Positions 21,212 to 34,412 of a stretch of 64,000 nt of DNA are shown one piece after another; the stretch's first letter is position 1; each line of letters opens with the position of its first letter. The translations under genes and the position numbers were made by a program. Below the pieces are notes generated by a model. It did not search any database, had not been told where the DNA came from, and worked only from the letters and a program-made list of their open reading frames with translations. The stretch lies in the NCBI GenBank assembly GCA_032209605.1, contig JASFXZ010000018.1:1739904-1803903 (forward strand). Reading direction: 5' to 3'. Origin of the DNA: Mactromeris polynyma (lineage: Eukaryota > Mollusca > Bivalvia > Venerida > Mactridae).

Positions 21212-22209
21212 CGATGATGATCAGTGTAACGCTGTATAGACCGAGTTGATGATCAGTGTAACGCTGTATAGACCGAGTTGATGATCAGTGTAACGCTGTA
21301 TAGACCGAGTTGATGATCAGTGTAACGCTTTATAGATCGAGTTGATGATCAGTGTAACGCTGTATAGATCGATTTGATGATCAGTGTAACGCTGTATAGA
21401 CCGAGTTGATGATCAGTGTAACGCTGTATAGATCGAGTTGATGATCAGTGTAACGCTGTATAGATCGAGCAGTGTAACGCTGTATAGATCGAGTAGATGA
21501 TCAGTGTAACGCTGTATAGATCGAGCAGTGTAACGCTGTATAGATCGAGTAGATGATCAGTGTAACGCTGTATAGATCGAGTTGATTATCAGTGTAACGC
21601 TGTATAGACCGAGTTGATGATCAGTGTAACGCTGTATAGACCGAAGTGATGATCAATGTAACGCTGTAAAGACCGAGTTGATGATCAGTGTAACGCTGTA
21701 TAGATCGAGTTGATGATCAGTGTAACGCTGTATAGATCGAGTTGATGATCAGTGTAACGCTGTAAAAACCGAGTTGATGATCAATGTAACGCTGTATAGA
21801 TCGAGTTGATGATCAGTGTAACGCTGTATAGATCGAGTTGATGATCAGTGTAACGCTGTATAGACCGAGTTGATGATCAGTGTAACGCTGTATAGATCGA
21901 GTTGATGATCAGTGTAACGCTGTATAGATCGAGTTGATGATCAGTGTAACGCTGTATAGATCGAGTTGATGATCAGTGTAACGCTGTATAGATCGAGTTG
22001 ATGATCAGTGTAACGCTGTATAGATCGAGTTGATGATCAGTGTAAAGCTGTATAGATCGAACAGTGTAACGCTGTATAGATCGAGTTGATGATCAGTGTA
22101 AAGCTGTATAGATCGAGCAGTGTAACGCTGTATAGATCGAGCAGTGTAACGCTGTATAGATCGAGCAGTGTAACGCTGTATAGATCGAGCAGTGTAACGC
22201 TGTATAGAA
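21212..22209. repeat. 32-bp minisatellite with a shortened variant, about 31 copies
   Basis: Core GATCAGTGTAACGCTGTATA then GATCGAGTTGAT. A 24-base form lacking the TTGATGAT part recurs in the middle and at the right end, where it becomes the main unit. Minus-strand frames over the right end come from the 24-base form. Confidence 0.95.
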
Positions 22210-22298
22210 AGTGTTTTACGATTTCTTCCTCTGATTTTTATTAATTTAGATCTACAACCAACAACTCTGATTGAGTTAATTATATTCAAATGTAAATT

Positions 22299-22816
22299 TG
22301 ATAGAACACATGACTGCTGTATAAATACAAGGAGTACTGGCATACTGAGCCTGTATCTGGTATGTGGGTTAATGATAGAACACATGACTGCTGTATAAAT
22401 ACAAGGAGTACTGGCATACTGAGCCTGTATCTGGTATGTAGGTTAATGATAGAACACATGACTGCTGTATAAATACAAAGAGTACTGGCATACTGAGCCT
22501 GTATCTGGTATGTAGGTTAATGATAGAACACATGACTGCTGTATAAATACAAGGAGTACTGGCATACTGAGCCTGTATCTGGTATGTGGGTTAATGATAG
22601 AACACATGACTGCTGTATAAATACAAAGAGTACTGGCATACTGAGCCTGTATCTGGTATGTGGGTTAATGATAGAACACATGACTGCTGTATAAATACAA
22701 AGAGTACTGGCATACTGAGCCTGTATCTGGTATGTGGGTTAATGATAGAACACATGACTGCTGTATAAATACAAGGAGTACTGGCATACTGAGCCTGTAT
22801 CTGGTATGTAGGTTAA
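22299..22816. repeat. 74-bp tandem repeat, 7 copies
   Basis: Exactly seven 74-base units, for example GAACACATGACTGCTGTATA and AGTACTGGCATACTGAGCCT, with differences at two or three positions only. Probably young. Confidence 0.96.
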
Positions 22817-23123
22817 TGATAAAATACATTTAAATGCACGTAATCAATCAAAAACAACAACAACATGAACTCATTACTCCTCGATCAACTTGACAAAACA
22901 TTGGTACTCTATAAACACGAACCAATGTGTTGCACTAAATGATACTGGGGGTTGAGACAGAATTTAGCTATTTGTTTTAAAACTACGAGTGGTTCATGTA
23001 GTGTCGTATATATTTCTTGGGCTTTATTCATAAACACAATAAGACTGAAACTCGGACTAAGACTTTACAAAGCACAATGTTCTATTTGTTCCTACGTTGT
23101 TATAACACTATTGTAATAAAAGT

Positions 23124-23752
23124 AGTCTACAGTGTACAGTGGGTAACAGTAGTCTACAGTGTACAGTGGGTAACAGTAGTCTACAGTGTACAGTGGGTAA
23201 CAGTAGTCTACAGTGTACAGTGGGTAACAGTAGTCTACAGTGTACAGTGGGTAACAGTAGTCTACAGTGTACAGTGGGTAACAGTAGTCTACAGTGTACA
23301 GTGGGTAACAGTAGTCTACAGTGTACAGTGGGTAACAGTAGTCTACAGTGTACAGTGGGTAACAGTAGTCTACAGTGTACAGTGGGTAACAGTAGTCTAC
23401 AGTGTACAGTGGGTAACAGTAGTCTACAGTGTACAGTGGGTAACAGTAGTATACAGTGTACAGTGGGTAACAGTAATCTACAGTGAACAGTGGGTAACAG
23501 TAGTCTACAGTGTACAGTGGTAACAGTAGTCTACAGTGTACAGTGGGTAACAGTAGTCTAGCTACAGTGTACAGTGGGTAACAGTAGTCTAGCTACAGTG
23601 TACAGTGGGTAACAGTAGTCTACAGTGTATAGTGGGTAACATTAGTCTACAGTGTACAGTGTGTAACAGTAGTGTACAGTGTACAGTGGGTAACAGTAGT
23701 GTACAGTGTACAGTGGGTAACAGTAGTCTACAGTGTACAGTGGGTAACAGTA
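23124..23752. repeat. 27-bp minisatellite, about 23 copies
   Basis: Core GTCTACAGTGTACAGTGG then GTAACAGTA. Period 27 gives a stop-free plus-strand frame with the peptide VVYSVQWVT repeated; it is not a gene. Two units near 23555 and 23590 carry a 4-base insert AGCT. Confidence 0.95.
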
Positions 23753-26175
23753 ATTACTCAGACAAACAACAGACAGGTAAGTATAACATTTCAAATATAA
23801 AGTCTGAATGTCAGTGTTATATACAAACACGTCATTGGCTAGATATCCTGGTTATAGAATATTTATATATATCTAGATAGGGAAATGTATTGATTCTGCT
23901 CAGCAACAACGTGTGTACAACTCGGAACTTCACTGACTGTATGATACAAGTATACAAAACATACACCATACCTGATATCACGTTGTATATTGTACGATGT
24001 ATACATGCGTTCACGTGGAAACTTGATACATCGAAGGACATTTCTCGAGCGTCACAGTTCCACAATGCAATTACACATCAAACAATTACATACAACTATG
24101 CTGCCTCCTGATTTATTTTATCAAAGCCAATTGAAAAATCATCATGACTGATTACATATATGGTAAATTACATTTTTATTTTATTTCAATTTATGACCGC
24201 TACATCGAACATGCCTTGTGTGTTTATGAAATATTTATAAAATAATTATAATCTATATTACTTTACGATCGAACCAACATCGGCATCAGAAGTGAAAGTT
24301 GCTGGGTAAAGTTCTCTCTCCTAATGAAATAAAACGCATTAAATCTAAGTGAACATTACAGAGGAAAATGTTGCTTCAAATGTTTGCATTTTACATCCAG
24401 ACAAACGCCTTTGTAGATCATCTGACTTCTCGATATAATGCATAAGTGAACATTACAATTATTTTCTCACGAGGAGGGAAGGTGCTTTCATAAATACGGT
24501 TTGTTTGATCACGTTTATTTGCGTGCAATCAACTTTAGATTATCAAATACATGTAGATCTATATATTTCTCGCATTTTTGAGCGATGAAAGGGATAATAA
24601 TGGACCCAATTTATTGAACTTCGTGCAGATCTTTAAAATCTACTTTATAATAAAATTATTTTTATAAATATGATTTTTGTCCCATATTATAAATATAAAT
24701 GTTTGCTTACGAAAACCACGGTTATGATTTTCTATACAGTGGTATATTTGTCACTGTATTCATTGGATCTTGAAGAGCAGATAGGTATTGAAGGCAACCA
24801 TTTTAATGTAGCATTTAACACGATTCGGAAAATAAAGTTTATGTGTATTGTTCATTTTATTTCCATTTTACAACATTATCGCTAGATGCGAATTAAGCTA
24901 TAATAATTTATGGTCCATGAACAACTGACAGAAGTAGAACTCTAGACCTAGTCAGGGGACCATGAAATGTCTGGCAAGTTAAAGCTGCAATCCTCGGGCT
25001 TATCACAGTCAATCACTAATACTTCTGGTTCGTTAGCTAGGACATTGACACGTATAACCTTCCTGCAAGTATGTCGACAGTTACTAAAGTCCGTGTACTT
25101 GAAGACAATTCAACATAGCTGTGCACTAAGCAGCTTGTATAAAACATCACCTATGATGTGCCACATGATCTTGCTAGTCTGTAAATACATGTATACAAAA
25201 CAAATTTACAACAGACCATGTTGAACAATCAACAAGCGAAAGATGGTTTTCACAAGAAGTACTTAACTAGATGTTATAATGCCGTAACGAATACATTTGG
25301 AACTTCATAGCGGACTGTCCAGTTTCATTCGTGTACGTGAATATCAGTTCTAACACCATATATGAGCATCATTAAACGTTAAATCCATGTTGAGGTCACA
25401 TACTTAGAGCTTGTGTTCTGTCATGTAAAAACGAAGTTATATACCGTAAATAATGACTATATATCTAAGTGCACGAACCTGTGTAGCCTGATATATTCTT
25501 TGTATGATTACGGTTTGGTGTTATTGTTGAAAAAAGCAATAACATTTCTATTGTCCATTAAACATGTCAAATATTTTATGCTGTTTGTAAAGTTGTCAAT
25601 AGTATGATACGTCCACCCTATGTCGCTTTAGGCGAGATAAATTTCTCAAATATTTTGGCAAAAAATATACCAACGAACGGGAATTTGCCAAGTCACAAAA
25701 ACAACTGTCACATTTTATATTGCTGCGACAAACCATATAAAAATTCTTGAAAAATAAATCTAAACCAAAAAGATGACATTCACTGAACAAAGCACACAAA
25801 ACTGCTTCTATCAGCGACTTCTATATTTCATTCGAAAGCAGCCAAACGGGATAAGAAAGTTGAGTAACGGAACAGCCATCTATCTCCTTGGTAGAATCAC
25901 AAACTACATGATGAATGCCGCACATATCAACATATTCCATCTTGTATTGGTGCAGGTTTGTTGCAAGTTTACACCATTTGTCAACAGTCGTTACGTACGA
26001 GAGTCAGCTGACCCAATCTTCCTGTGTTACCAACCAGTCAGTACCTACTTGTCCCTCCGCAAACAACTTCCCAACATGGATTATAACAGAAGGACAAACG
26101 ATGTATGTGTGATCTTCAGTCAATTGTCAAGAAGAATATTCGCCTCATATATAGATGCTAGTTGATATGTGTATA
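23753..26175. other. 2.4 kb of unique AT-rich sequence
   Basis: The longest stretch without repeats in the array-rich half. Two plus-strand frames (24967-25224, 85 codons, and 25773-26165, 130 codons) have mixed composition, but I recognise no domain, signal peptide or flanking splice pattern, so I do not call them genes. Confidence 0.4.
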
Positions 26176-27348
26176 CTTGTACACTTCTTCTGGAATGCCC
26201 CTCGTTACTTGCACACTTCTGGAACGCCCCTCGTATATTTGAACACTTCTGGAACGCCCCTCGTTACTTGCACACTTCTGGAACGCCCCTCGTATATTTG
26301 AACACTTCTGGAACGCCCCTCGTTACTTGTACACTTCTGGAACGCCCCTCGTTACTTGCACACTTCTGGAACGCCCCTCGTATATTTGAACACTTCTGGA
26401 ACGTCCCTCATTACTTGCACACTTCTGGAATGCCCATCGTTTACTTGTAAACTTCTGGAACGCCCCTCATATACTTGTACACTTCTGGAACGCCCCTCGT
26501 ATATTTGAACACTTCTGGAACGTCCCTCATTACTTGCACACTTCTTGCATGCCCATCGTATACTTGTACACTTCTGGAACGCCCCTCGTTTACTTGTAAA
26601 CTTCTGGAACGCCCCTCGTATACTTGTACACTTCTGGAACGCCCCTCGTATACTTTTACACTTCTGGAACGCCACTCGTATATTTGAACACTTCTGGAAC
26701 GTCCCTCATTACTTGCACACTTCTGGAACGCCCCTCGTATACTTGTACACTTCTGGAACGCCCCTCGTATATTTGAACACTTCTGGAACGCCCATCGTAT
26801 ACTTGTACACTTCTGGAACGCCCCTCGTATACTTGTACACTTCTGGAACGCCCCTCGTATACTTGTACACTTCTGGAACGCCCCTCGTATACTTGTTCAC
26901 TTCTGGAACGCCCCTCGTATACTTGTAAACTTCTGGAACGCCCCTCGTATACTTGTACACTTTTGGAACGCCCCTCGTATACTTGTAAACTTCTGGAACG
27001 CCCCTCGTATATTTGTACACTTCTGGAACGCCCCTCGTTTACTTGTAAACTTCTGGAACGCCCCTCGTATACTTTTACACTTCTGGAACGCCACTCGTAT
27101 ATTTGAACACTTCTGGAACGTCCCTCATTACTTGCACACTTCTGGAACGCCCCTCGTATACTTGTACACTTCTGGAACGCCCCTCGTATATTTGAACACT
27201 TCTGGAACGCCCATCGTATACTTGTACACTTCTGGAACGCCCCTCGTATACTTGTACACTTCTGGAACGCCCCTCGTATACTTGTACACTTCTGGAACGC
27301 CCCTCATTACTTGCTCACTTCTGCAACGCCCCTCGTATACCTGTGCCT
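26176..27348. repeat. About 30-bp minisatellite, roughly 39 copies, with a 419-bp higher-order duplication
   Basis: Core CACTTCTGGAACGCCCCTCG then TATACTTGTA or TTACTTGCA. The ordered set of variant units from 26648 recurs from 27067, an offset of 419 bases, including the rare forms TTTTACACTTC, GCCACTCG and GTCCCTCATTAC. Frames reading GTPLVYL and similar are repeat artefacts. Confidence 0.95.
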
Positions 27349-27429
27349 ACCTAGTGATCTAAGAGTCTGTCCATTTATTGAACCAGTCGATGAATACGAA
27401 CATTTCATTACAGAGATTTACATTACATT

Positions 27430-27870
27430 GACCTACCCTGCTCCAGGATTGACCTACCCTGCTCCAGGATTGACCTACCCTGCTCCAGGATTGACCTACC
27501 CTGCTCCAGGATTGACCTACCCTGCTCCAGGATTGACCTTCCCTGCTCCAGGATTGACCTACCCTGCTCCAGGATTGACCTACCCTGCTCCAGGATTGAC
27601 CTTCCCTGCTCCAGGATTGACCTACCCTGCTCCAGGATTGACCTACCCTGCTACGGGATTGACCTACCCTGCTCCGGGATTGACCTACCCTGCTCCAGGA
27701 TTGACCTACCCTGTTCCGGGATTGACCTACCCTGCTCCAGGAATGACCTACTCTGCTCCAGGATTGACCTACCCTGCTCCAGGATTGACCTACCCTGCTC
27801 CAGGATTGACCTACCCTGCTCCAGGATTGACCTACCCTGCTCCAGGATTGACCTACCCTGCTCCAGGAAT
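27430..27870. repeat. 21-bp minisatellite, 21 copies
   Basis: Unit GACCTACCCTGCTCCAGGA plus TT. The plus frame reads LTYPAPG repeated inside a 201-codon frame (27311-27916) that itself starts within the neighbouring array. Most unit differences change the amino acid (Y to F, P to T, A to V), so there is no sign of protein-level selection. Confidence 0.96.
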
Positions 27871-28920
27871 GACATCGCCTTCATATACTGACGTTTCCAC
27901 TTATCAAAAACAATGAGTATTACCTCCAATAACATCAAAGTACCTTATGTCCATGAACTGATTGAACATTTTGTTGAAAACAATGGTGTATAAATATGTA
28001 AGCATTTGGTTTGTATGACTCTTTACAGAATGATGAAGCCATGTACCAAGATACATTACTTCTATACATACATTTATAAATCCAAATATCGTGTAATAGT
28101 ATGCCACACCCATCTCAATAGTTGTGTACAATTTGTTACAAAGTAGACGTCGAGTTTCTGCATAATTATTGCCAGCATATTGTGTCGAGACTGAGGATAA
28201 AGTTGAATATTTGTATTATATTTGTATTCATTATTTGTTTACACGGCCTCACCTAGCACACAGGGGAGAATAAATCTCGGAACAGGAAATTAATTTGAAT
28301 ATTCATTTTCATCCGAAAAATCCCCGAAAATTACCATATAATTTTGAATACCTGGTTTCGAAATAATAACGTCATGACAACCATACATAGTTACGTACTT
28401 AAATTTAACCATCAAATGTGTATTTTCTATAATATAATTTTACTAGATGTAACCTTTGATCCCGAGTATACAAGTGTGTTTAAAATATTTACGTATGAAG
28501 GATTTGTGTTTCCGATTTGAAGATGACTCAATTTGCAGTGAAGATTTATTCGAAAATGAATTTTATCTGTTTATCTTAAAGTTTTAGGTTATTTTACGTA
28601 TAAAGTAGCTACAACCGATTGCAAAATAGTTTAATACAAACCCCGCCCGATGGTTAGCGACCACTTAAATAACAAAACAGGACAGTGAAACATCACATAA
28701 AGGCGACCTCGAAATAAAACAAACTCATTTGAAATACCGCATTTTCAAGGACCAGTTTTTCTTTTTTTCTTTCATATTTAACTCGACAATCAGACCGACT
28801 CACACATCAGGCCATATTGTGTTGGAACCAAGGCTGGTCGTGTTATTGAGGTTTCACTGTGTAGTATTTTATTGTATAATTGTTGATATAGGTTAACCGG
28901 ACACTGAAAACTATATTGAG
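27871..28920. other. Spacer with a possible partial MITE end
   Basis: No gene. Near 28840-28862, TTATTGAGGTTTCACTGTGTAG resembles the right end of a family A MITE without a clear partner, perhaps a truncated copy just left of the complete one at 28921. Confidence 0.35.
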
Positions 28921-29248
28921 TACAGTAAAACCTCAATACTACGACCGCCCTTGTGACCCTTGACCTTGGGACCCTTGACCTTGGGACCCTTGACCTTGGG
29001 ATCCTTGACCTTGGGACCCTTGACCTTGGTACCCTTGACCTTGGGACCCTTGACCTTGGGACCCTTGACCTTGTGACCCTTGACCTTGGGACCCTTGACC
29101 TTGGGACCCTTGACCTTGGGACCCTTGAAAACTGGTTTTCTCATTGAGGTGGTTTTAATATTGAGGTTTAATAAAGAGCAAAACAGTGAAAATGAACTTG
29201 ACATTTCGTTCCTATTATTGGGGTGGTGTTTAAGTGAGGTTTTACTGA
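28921..29248 (+). mobile_element. Family A MITE, copy 1, with an internal 15-bp minisatellite
   Basis: Left end TACAGTAAAACCTCAATACT, right end GTGAGGTTTTACTGAA. The shared interior (AATAAAGAGCAAAACAGTGA) is intact. Where other copies have a single 'ttgggaccct' stretch, this one has an 11-12 unit array (28955-29126). Confidence 0.8.
28955..29126. repeat. 15-bp minisatellite inside a family A MITE, about 11.5 copies
   Basis: Unit GACCCTTGACCTTGG with few variants. It lies wholly between the two ends of the MITE and grew from the TTGGGACCCT segment that is single-copy in other members. Confidence 0.9.
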
Positions 29249-30726
29249 ATACATGCCAGGCTGATTTGCCAGTTTACATTGAATATTTATTCAGATGCAT
29301 ATCGGGTAATCAATGTATTATTCCATCAGTTCAGAAATCATAAATTGTGTCCAAGCACTTTTTCCACAACACATCTCAGTGTGATTGTTTCCTCAAACTC
29401 AAATAATTGAGTTTTCTCCCGAATCTGTGAGAGAAGCATTCTGTTTTGTATCTGAGTAAAGATTTTCCTGAGATTGTTTTGGTGAATAACATTTGAGAGA
29501 GATCGCAACTAATTTAAGTGTGTTTTCAATTTTGAGCGAAGGTATTGACATGGGTCGTGTAAGCTTTGGATAGAATTATCTACCCTGATGGAACAATACT
29601 AGATATAAGAATAACTGTGCGTAGGTCACATATCATTAAACAGTTGTTCTCCATACATGAACCTATTTTCCTACAATAAGAGAACTGATCGGAAATCCGG
29701 GAAATACCGACCATGTCAACCAATGTGCGTACATAACCGAGTTGTGGTTTAAACACGACGCTGAAGCCAACGCAGCAAGAACAATATTCAATATTTAGTA
29801 TACAGAAGTTGTGTTCTTAAAGTATTCCTTAAACTGTCAGTTGTTTTAAGGTTTAAAAGTAATTAGGTTACTTAATTTTAGGAGTACGGAAACACAAAGC
29901 GTGTATTCATATTATGATTTATTTCAAAATATTTGGAAATACTAAGTAAATCATGCCCGGCATTCTCGATAGCAACCTGTACACGTGTTTATATTTCGCC
30001 CGCTACCATTTTGGTTATAAAAGGGTCGTGTAGTATGCAATTTAGCGCGAAAAGAATTGACAATAACCTGTACATATTACGATTTACTTGGACGTTCAAT
30101 GGTTTTCATATGTAATACAACGTAGGACTCTCAAAGTTGATTTGCCTGTGTTTTTCCTGATATGATACACAACGTGCGCACTATAAATTAGCGGTTGGAA
30201 AAGGTTGTATTTATCCGGGTAGACGATAATGTATCTACTGTGCCTGCACACTTGCAAGATTACCTAATATATTTTATCAAATTATAGAAGCATTTGCATT
30301 GGGTTTACATAATGGAAGGTTTGTCTAGATAAGACACGACACACATCTTATATATTCACTTCAATAATTTAGACAAAATTTACGATTTATTTTTTCAATA
30401 AAAGAAATCACTAACATCGGCATGTGCTGTATAGAAGTATAATAAATCCCGGCTCCCTGGCTCCATGTGGCTCTCTGCTCGCTTATTAACATTTCCAATT
30501 GTAATTTCGTGTGAAACTTAAGTAATGACTGCACATCAAAGTTGAAATTACTAATCAAGGTATACACTATAATATACGATCATGAAAGATTAAACTTTCT
30601 ATAGCAGAATATTAACCTAAATGAGATGTATTGGCAACAGTAAATTATCAAGCGTTCAATAGACATTTGCTATTTAATTATTTATGGTTTATTGGCTGGA
30701 TGTAAATATTTTCAACTTGAAACAAT
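29249..30726. other. Unique spacer
   Basis: About 1.5 kb with no gene or tandem repeat that I can support. The plus-strand frame at 29933-30115 is short and featureless. Confidence 0.45.
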
Positions 30727-30835
30727 TACAGTAAAACCACAATCATTAGACCACCTTTGGGACCCTGGAAAACTGGTCTTAATATTGTGGTTGAATAAAG
30801 AGCAAAGCAGTTAAAATAGAAATTATTCCCTGTTT
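30727..30835 (+). mobile_element. Family A MITE, copy 2, right end missing
   Basis: Has TACAGTAAAACCACAATCAT, ACCCTGGAAAACTGGTC and AATAAAGAGCAAAGCAGT in the family order, then the similarity stops with no right terminal repeat. It is followed by a SINE-like sequence. Confidence 0.65.
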
Positions 30836-30887
30836 CGTTTGTTTCTCGTAAACATAAGCACGTGTTAAATGTATTTTCAAAATTCAT

Positions 30888-31065
30888 AAGTGGTCTAGGG
30901 CAGGAGTGCTTTACTCCTGATGGGAATGACGTGGGTTCGAGTGCCGCCTGGATACGAGGTTGTACCGCTAACTTTACAATTCCTCCATTAGGGGTGCGTA
31001 CCGGTCGGTTTCCCACGAAGCAGTCATCGAGAGTGATTAAAACAAGTTGTGATCCTGTCTCAAGA
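30888..31065 (+). mobile_element. tRNA-derived SINE-like element
   Basis: AAGTGGTCTAGGGCAGGAGT (A-box region) is followed about 40 bases later by ACGTGGGTTCGAGTGCC (B-box), the layout of a Pol III promoter in a tRNA-derived SINE. The body continues with CG-rich sequence (GGGGTGCGTACCGGTCGG). It would not fold as a normal tRNA. Confidence 0.5.
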
Positions 31066-31294
31066 TCCAATTATAATTGATGTCAACTATATAAAACTAT
31101 CAAACTAAAATTCGTTTATAAGTCGACTTTTCTACACGGTCAGAAATCAACCACTACTAAGCACCGTATTGCATAATGTGGCTTTCATAGTTGAGATAAA
31201 GTATTTTAGCCAAGGACAATTGTTGTGGGTAAAGGAAACGAGAGAAAAACTCAATTTATCCCTTACCGGTAGAGGGGATTTATTAAATAAGAAA

Positions 31295-31626
31295 CATAGA
31301 CTCCATGTTCAATGTTGTCGTAGACTCCATGTTCAATGTTGTCACATGTTCAATGTTGTCATAGACTCCATGTTCAATGTTGTCATAGACTCCATGTTCA
31401 ATGTTGTCATAGACTCCATGTTCAATGTTGTCATAGACTCCATGTTCAATGTTGTCATAGACTCCATTTTCAATGTTGTCATAGACTCCATGTTCAATGT
31501 TGTCATAGACTCCATGTTCAATGTTGTCATAGACTCCATGTTCAATGTTGTCATAGACTCCATGTTCAATGTTGTCATAGACTCCATGTTCAATGTTGTC
31601 ATAGACTCCATGTTCAATGTTGTCAT
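31295..31626. repeat. 24-bp minisatellite, about 14 copies
   Basis: Core CATAGACTCCATGTTCAATG then TTGT. The second unit is shortened (CACATGTTCAATG). Stop-free frames of 94-161 codons on both strands come from the 24-base period. Confidence 0.96.
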
Positions 31627-32959
31627 ATTTGGGTATCATAATAATATTATATAGTCTTTACAATTCAAATCTATCCACAGTTTAATTATTTTCTTTTTAA
31701 AATAAGTGTATTTAAAAGTATCGGATTGCATTTTTTATTATTTTTCGTGTCAAGTTCGAACTCGAGTTAGATTTAATGAAGTAAAATTCTAAAAGCGTTA
31801 ATGTTAGAAATATTTTATCGAATCAAAGACTCCAATATATATACGTTCATATAACTGAATTTTAGACCATGTTTATTAATGTTTAAGTAGAAAACTATTA
31901 CCCACTAAATGACATAACTAGTTGTTTCATATCATGTATCTATGAGTAAGCTCAACTACTTATTAACTCCATAAATCAACCGTTAGGAGCATGTGCAGGG
32001 AGCGTGTTGCATTTCTACAGCTATGAACTATGTCCCTAATGATTTGGGTTTGTGCAATTTTGATAATATTTCAATATTTCGCCATTTTTGTTCTCAATTT
32101 TCAATAACTGTTTCATTTTATTAAATATGAACGTTTTGTGATATGACCCGCGGGAATTTACCGCTCTAATTCATGAATAGTTTGCGGTTGTTTCAACGTT
32201 TGGATAATTAGACACTTTAAGAAGACACGACTTCTTGTCGTCATTGTACATTGTATGCTGACCACAAGATGTCAGTCTTAAGCTGGTTGATAAAATAGTA
32301 CACATGCTCATGCTGGGATAGTCACGTGTACGCTGAGTCATGTACGGACAACTTGAGCCAAGGGGCGAATGCTTAGAGATATTTATAATTGAACTTCAGT
32401 TTGTCTAAAGTGTGAAAATTCAAGACAACCACCTAACACTTTCTACCATTATAGCTTAATTTGTTAATGCCATAGAAACGAGCAATCCTATATTCATGGA
32501 GTTCAATGTACGTAGTCATATACACTTGCAAAGTATTTGCCCTAAATCTTCACGATTGTCATTATAGCGATTTGTTTGACTCGCGAATATAGCGAAACTT
32601 GGATATTTCTTAGTAAATCCTATTTATTGACAAGAAATCCCACCCGTCCCATCCTTCTCCCCAACTTACACATAGGGACAACATATATACCCTCACAATA
32701 ACAAGGCAGGATATATCTATCATGTAACGATCCAGAATTGTGTAACGCGAATCACCCACTCTCCAAGATAATATTTTACCAACAAATATTACAAATAAAA
32801 ATGCAATCAGTACTTAGCTTTACACAACATCAACTGTGTTACACGGAATAGACTATTTGTGACAATAGGTTGGGAAGCAACCGATCGTTTCAAGGTACAT
32901 ATAATTAGTTGACGGTAGCATAACTTTCAAAATGTCCTTACAATGTATATACCACACGC
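31627..32959. other. Unique spacer
   Basis: AT-rich, 1.3 kb, no supported feature. Confidence 0.45.
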
Positions 32960-33110
32960 TACAGTAAAACCTCAACCCTTGACCAGTGGTTTGGTCTTAT
33001 TATTGAGGGTTTCTTAATATCGAGATTGAATGAAAGAGCAAAACAGTGAAAATGGACTTAATAATAATGCTCTTTATTTTGAGGTGGTCTTTAAATGAGT
33101 ATTTACTGTA
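32960..33110 (+). mobile_element. Family A MITE, copy 3
   Basis: Complete at 151 bases: left TACAGTAAAACCTCAACCCT, interior GAAAGAGCAAAACAGTGAAA, right AATGAGTATTTACTGTA. TA at both outer ends fits a TA target duplication of the Tc1/mariner/pogo type. Confidence 0.75.
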
Positions 33111-33354
33111 TTTTCTTATGCGTAGTCATTTAGATTATTTAATCGATCTACGTATATTGTAGTATTTGATACAATGCTCCCAGAAATATCCAATCGTGCT
33201 GGTATTATGTATATATAATATATTATGAGTATGAGGTACATGTTTTTAATAAAGTTCTAAACTGTTCTGTTCTGTTCCATTCATGTCTTGCTTGTTTGAT
33301 AATAACAGTAAATACTGCATTACGTATACTTCAATCATATTTGCCAAGGTGAAT

Positions 33355-33615
33355 TCATATATGGTCACTTTGTCTACTATTTCGTACTGTATCATATATG
33401 GTCACTTTGCCTACTATTTCGTACTGTATCATATATGGTCACTTTGCTTACTATTTCGTACTGTATCATATATGGTCACTTTGTCTACTATTTCGTACTG
33501 TATCATATATGGTCACTTTGCCTACTATTTCGTACTGTATCATATATGGTCTCTTTGTCTACTATTTCGTACTGTATCATATATGGTCACTTTGTCTACT
33601 ATTTCGTACTGTACG
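33355..33615. repeat. 37-bp minisatellite, 7 copies
   Basis: Core TATATGGTCACTTTG then CTACTATTTCGTACTGTAT. Frames over it (up to 127 codons) rotate through three phases of the repeat. Confidence 0.95.
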
Positions 33616-34340
33616 GTCTTCTTGTTTTTAAAACAAAAACATGACAACAATGATACGTGTAAATGAAAACAGGAGTGAATATTTTATGGAGAAAAATCAT
33701 GTCGGTAAGGTTAGAAAGTTAGGCAAACCTCAACATGTACTACGCGTTTGACATCGATTTGATGTTGGTTGAGTTTTTATTTATGATTTATTGCTATTAA
33801 TAAGAGATAGAAGCAAAAAAGTACCTACGTATACAGAGGCATTTACACAGTTTTGGCGTTCGCATTTTGTTTTTTTACGAACTAGCGCCAAAAATGTGCT
33901 GTTATTTTTTAGTAAAAATTGCTTGTTCATACAACGGATCAACTTCCGCCTACACACCGCTGGATTTGATACATTTTTACGGCTAATAGATGTGACATTT
34001 ATACATTTATATTGCCAGCTCGCTGACTATTTATCAATTAAAATAATGAAGGGCTATTTTTTACAATGATTCTTTTGTAAACAATGTTTTGATTGGCTTA
34101 ATGGAGAAGTACAAATGGCTGCACACGTCACCGAGCTACATTCCCCCAAACTGCCTCACCGTATTGGCAATAGAAGTATGCGGATACATTTGGGTAATTA
34201 TTAAGAAGCTGGGTATTACATAGCGGTACTATGTTGTATTATTGTCAATAGTTTATCGATATTTAACATGCACACTACGTAAACACCGCGATGTAAGGAA
34301 TCAGTGCTAGTTGTAACCTTATTAAAGTCGTCCAATCCTT
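33616..34340. other. Unique spacer
   Basis: No gene supported. A 92-codon plus-strand frame (33791-34069) has AT-driven composition. Confidence 0.4.
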
Positions 34341-34412
34341 ACAGACTCCCTTGACCGAGTTGGTAGCGGGAGTGCGAGCGTTCGATTCCCGATAACGGCT
34401 GGTTGGTGAGCC
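34341..34412 (+). mobile_element. tRNA-like SINE remnant
   Basis: TTGACCGAGTTGGTAGCGGG resembles an A box, and GCGTTCGATTCCCG a B box. Their spacing is too short for a tRNA, so this is a truncated SINE head and not a functional tRNA gene. Confidence 0.45.

Noticed and set aside
25773..26165. 130-codon plus-strand frame in unique sequence
   Set aside because: Mixed composition makes it tempting, but there is no recognisable domain and no splice or promoter context. Left as a note in the spacer entry.
27311..27916. 201-codon frame with LTYPAPG repeats, considered as a structural or secreted repeat protein
   Set aside because: It starts within a different minisatellite, lacks a signal peptide, and most unit differences are non-synonymous.
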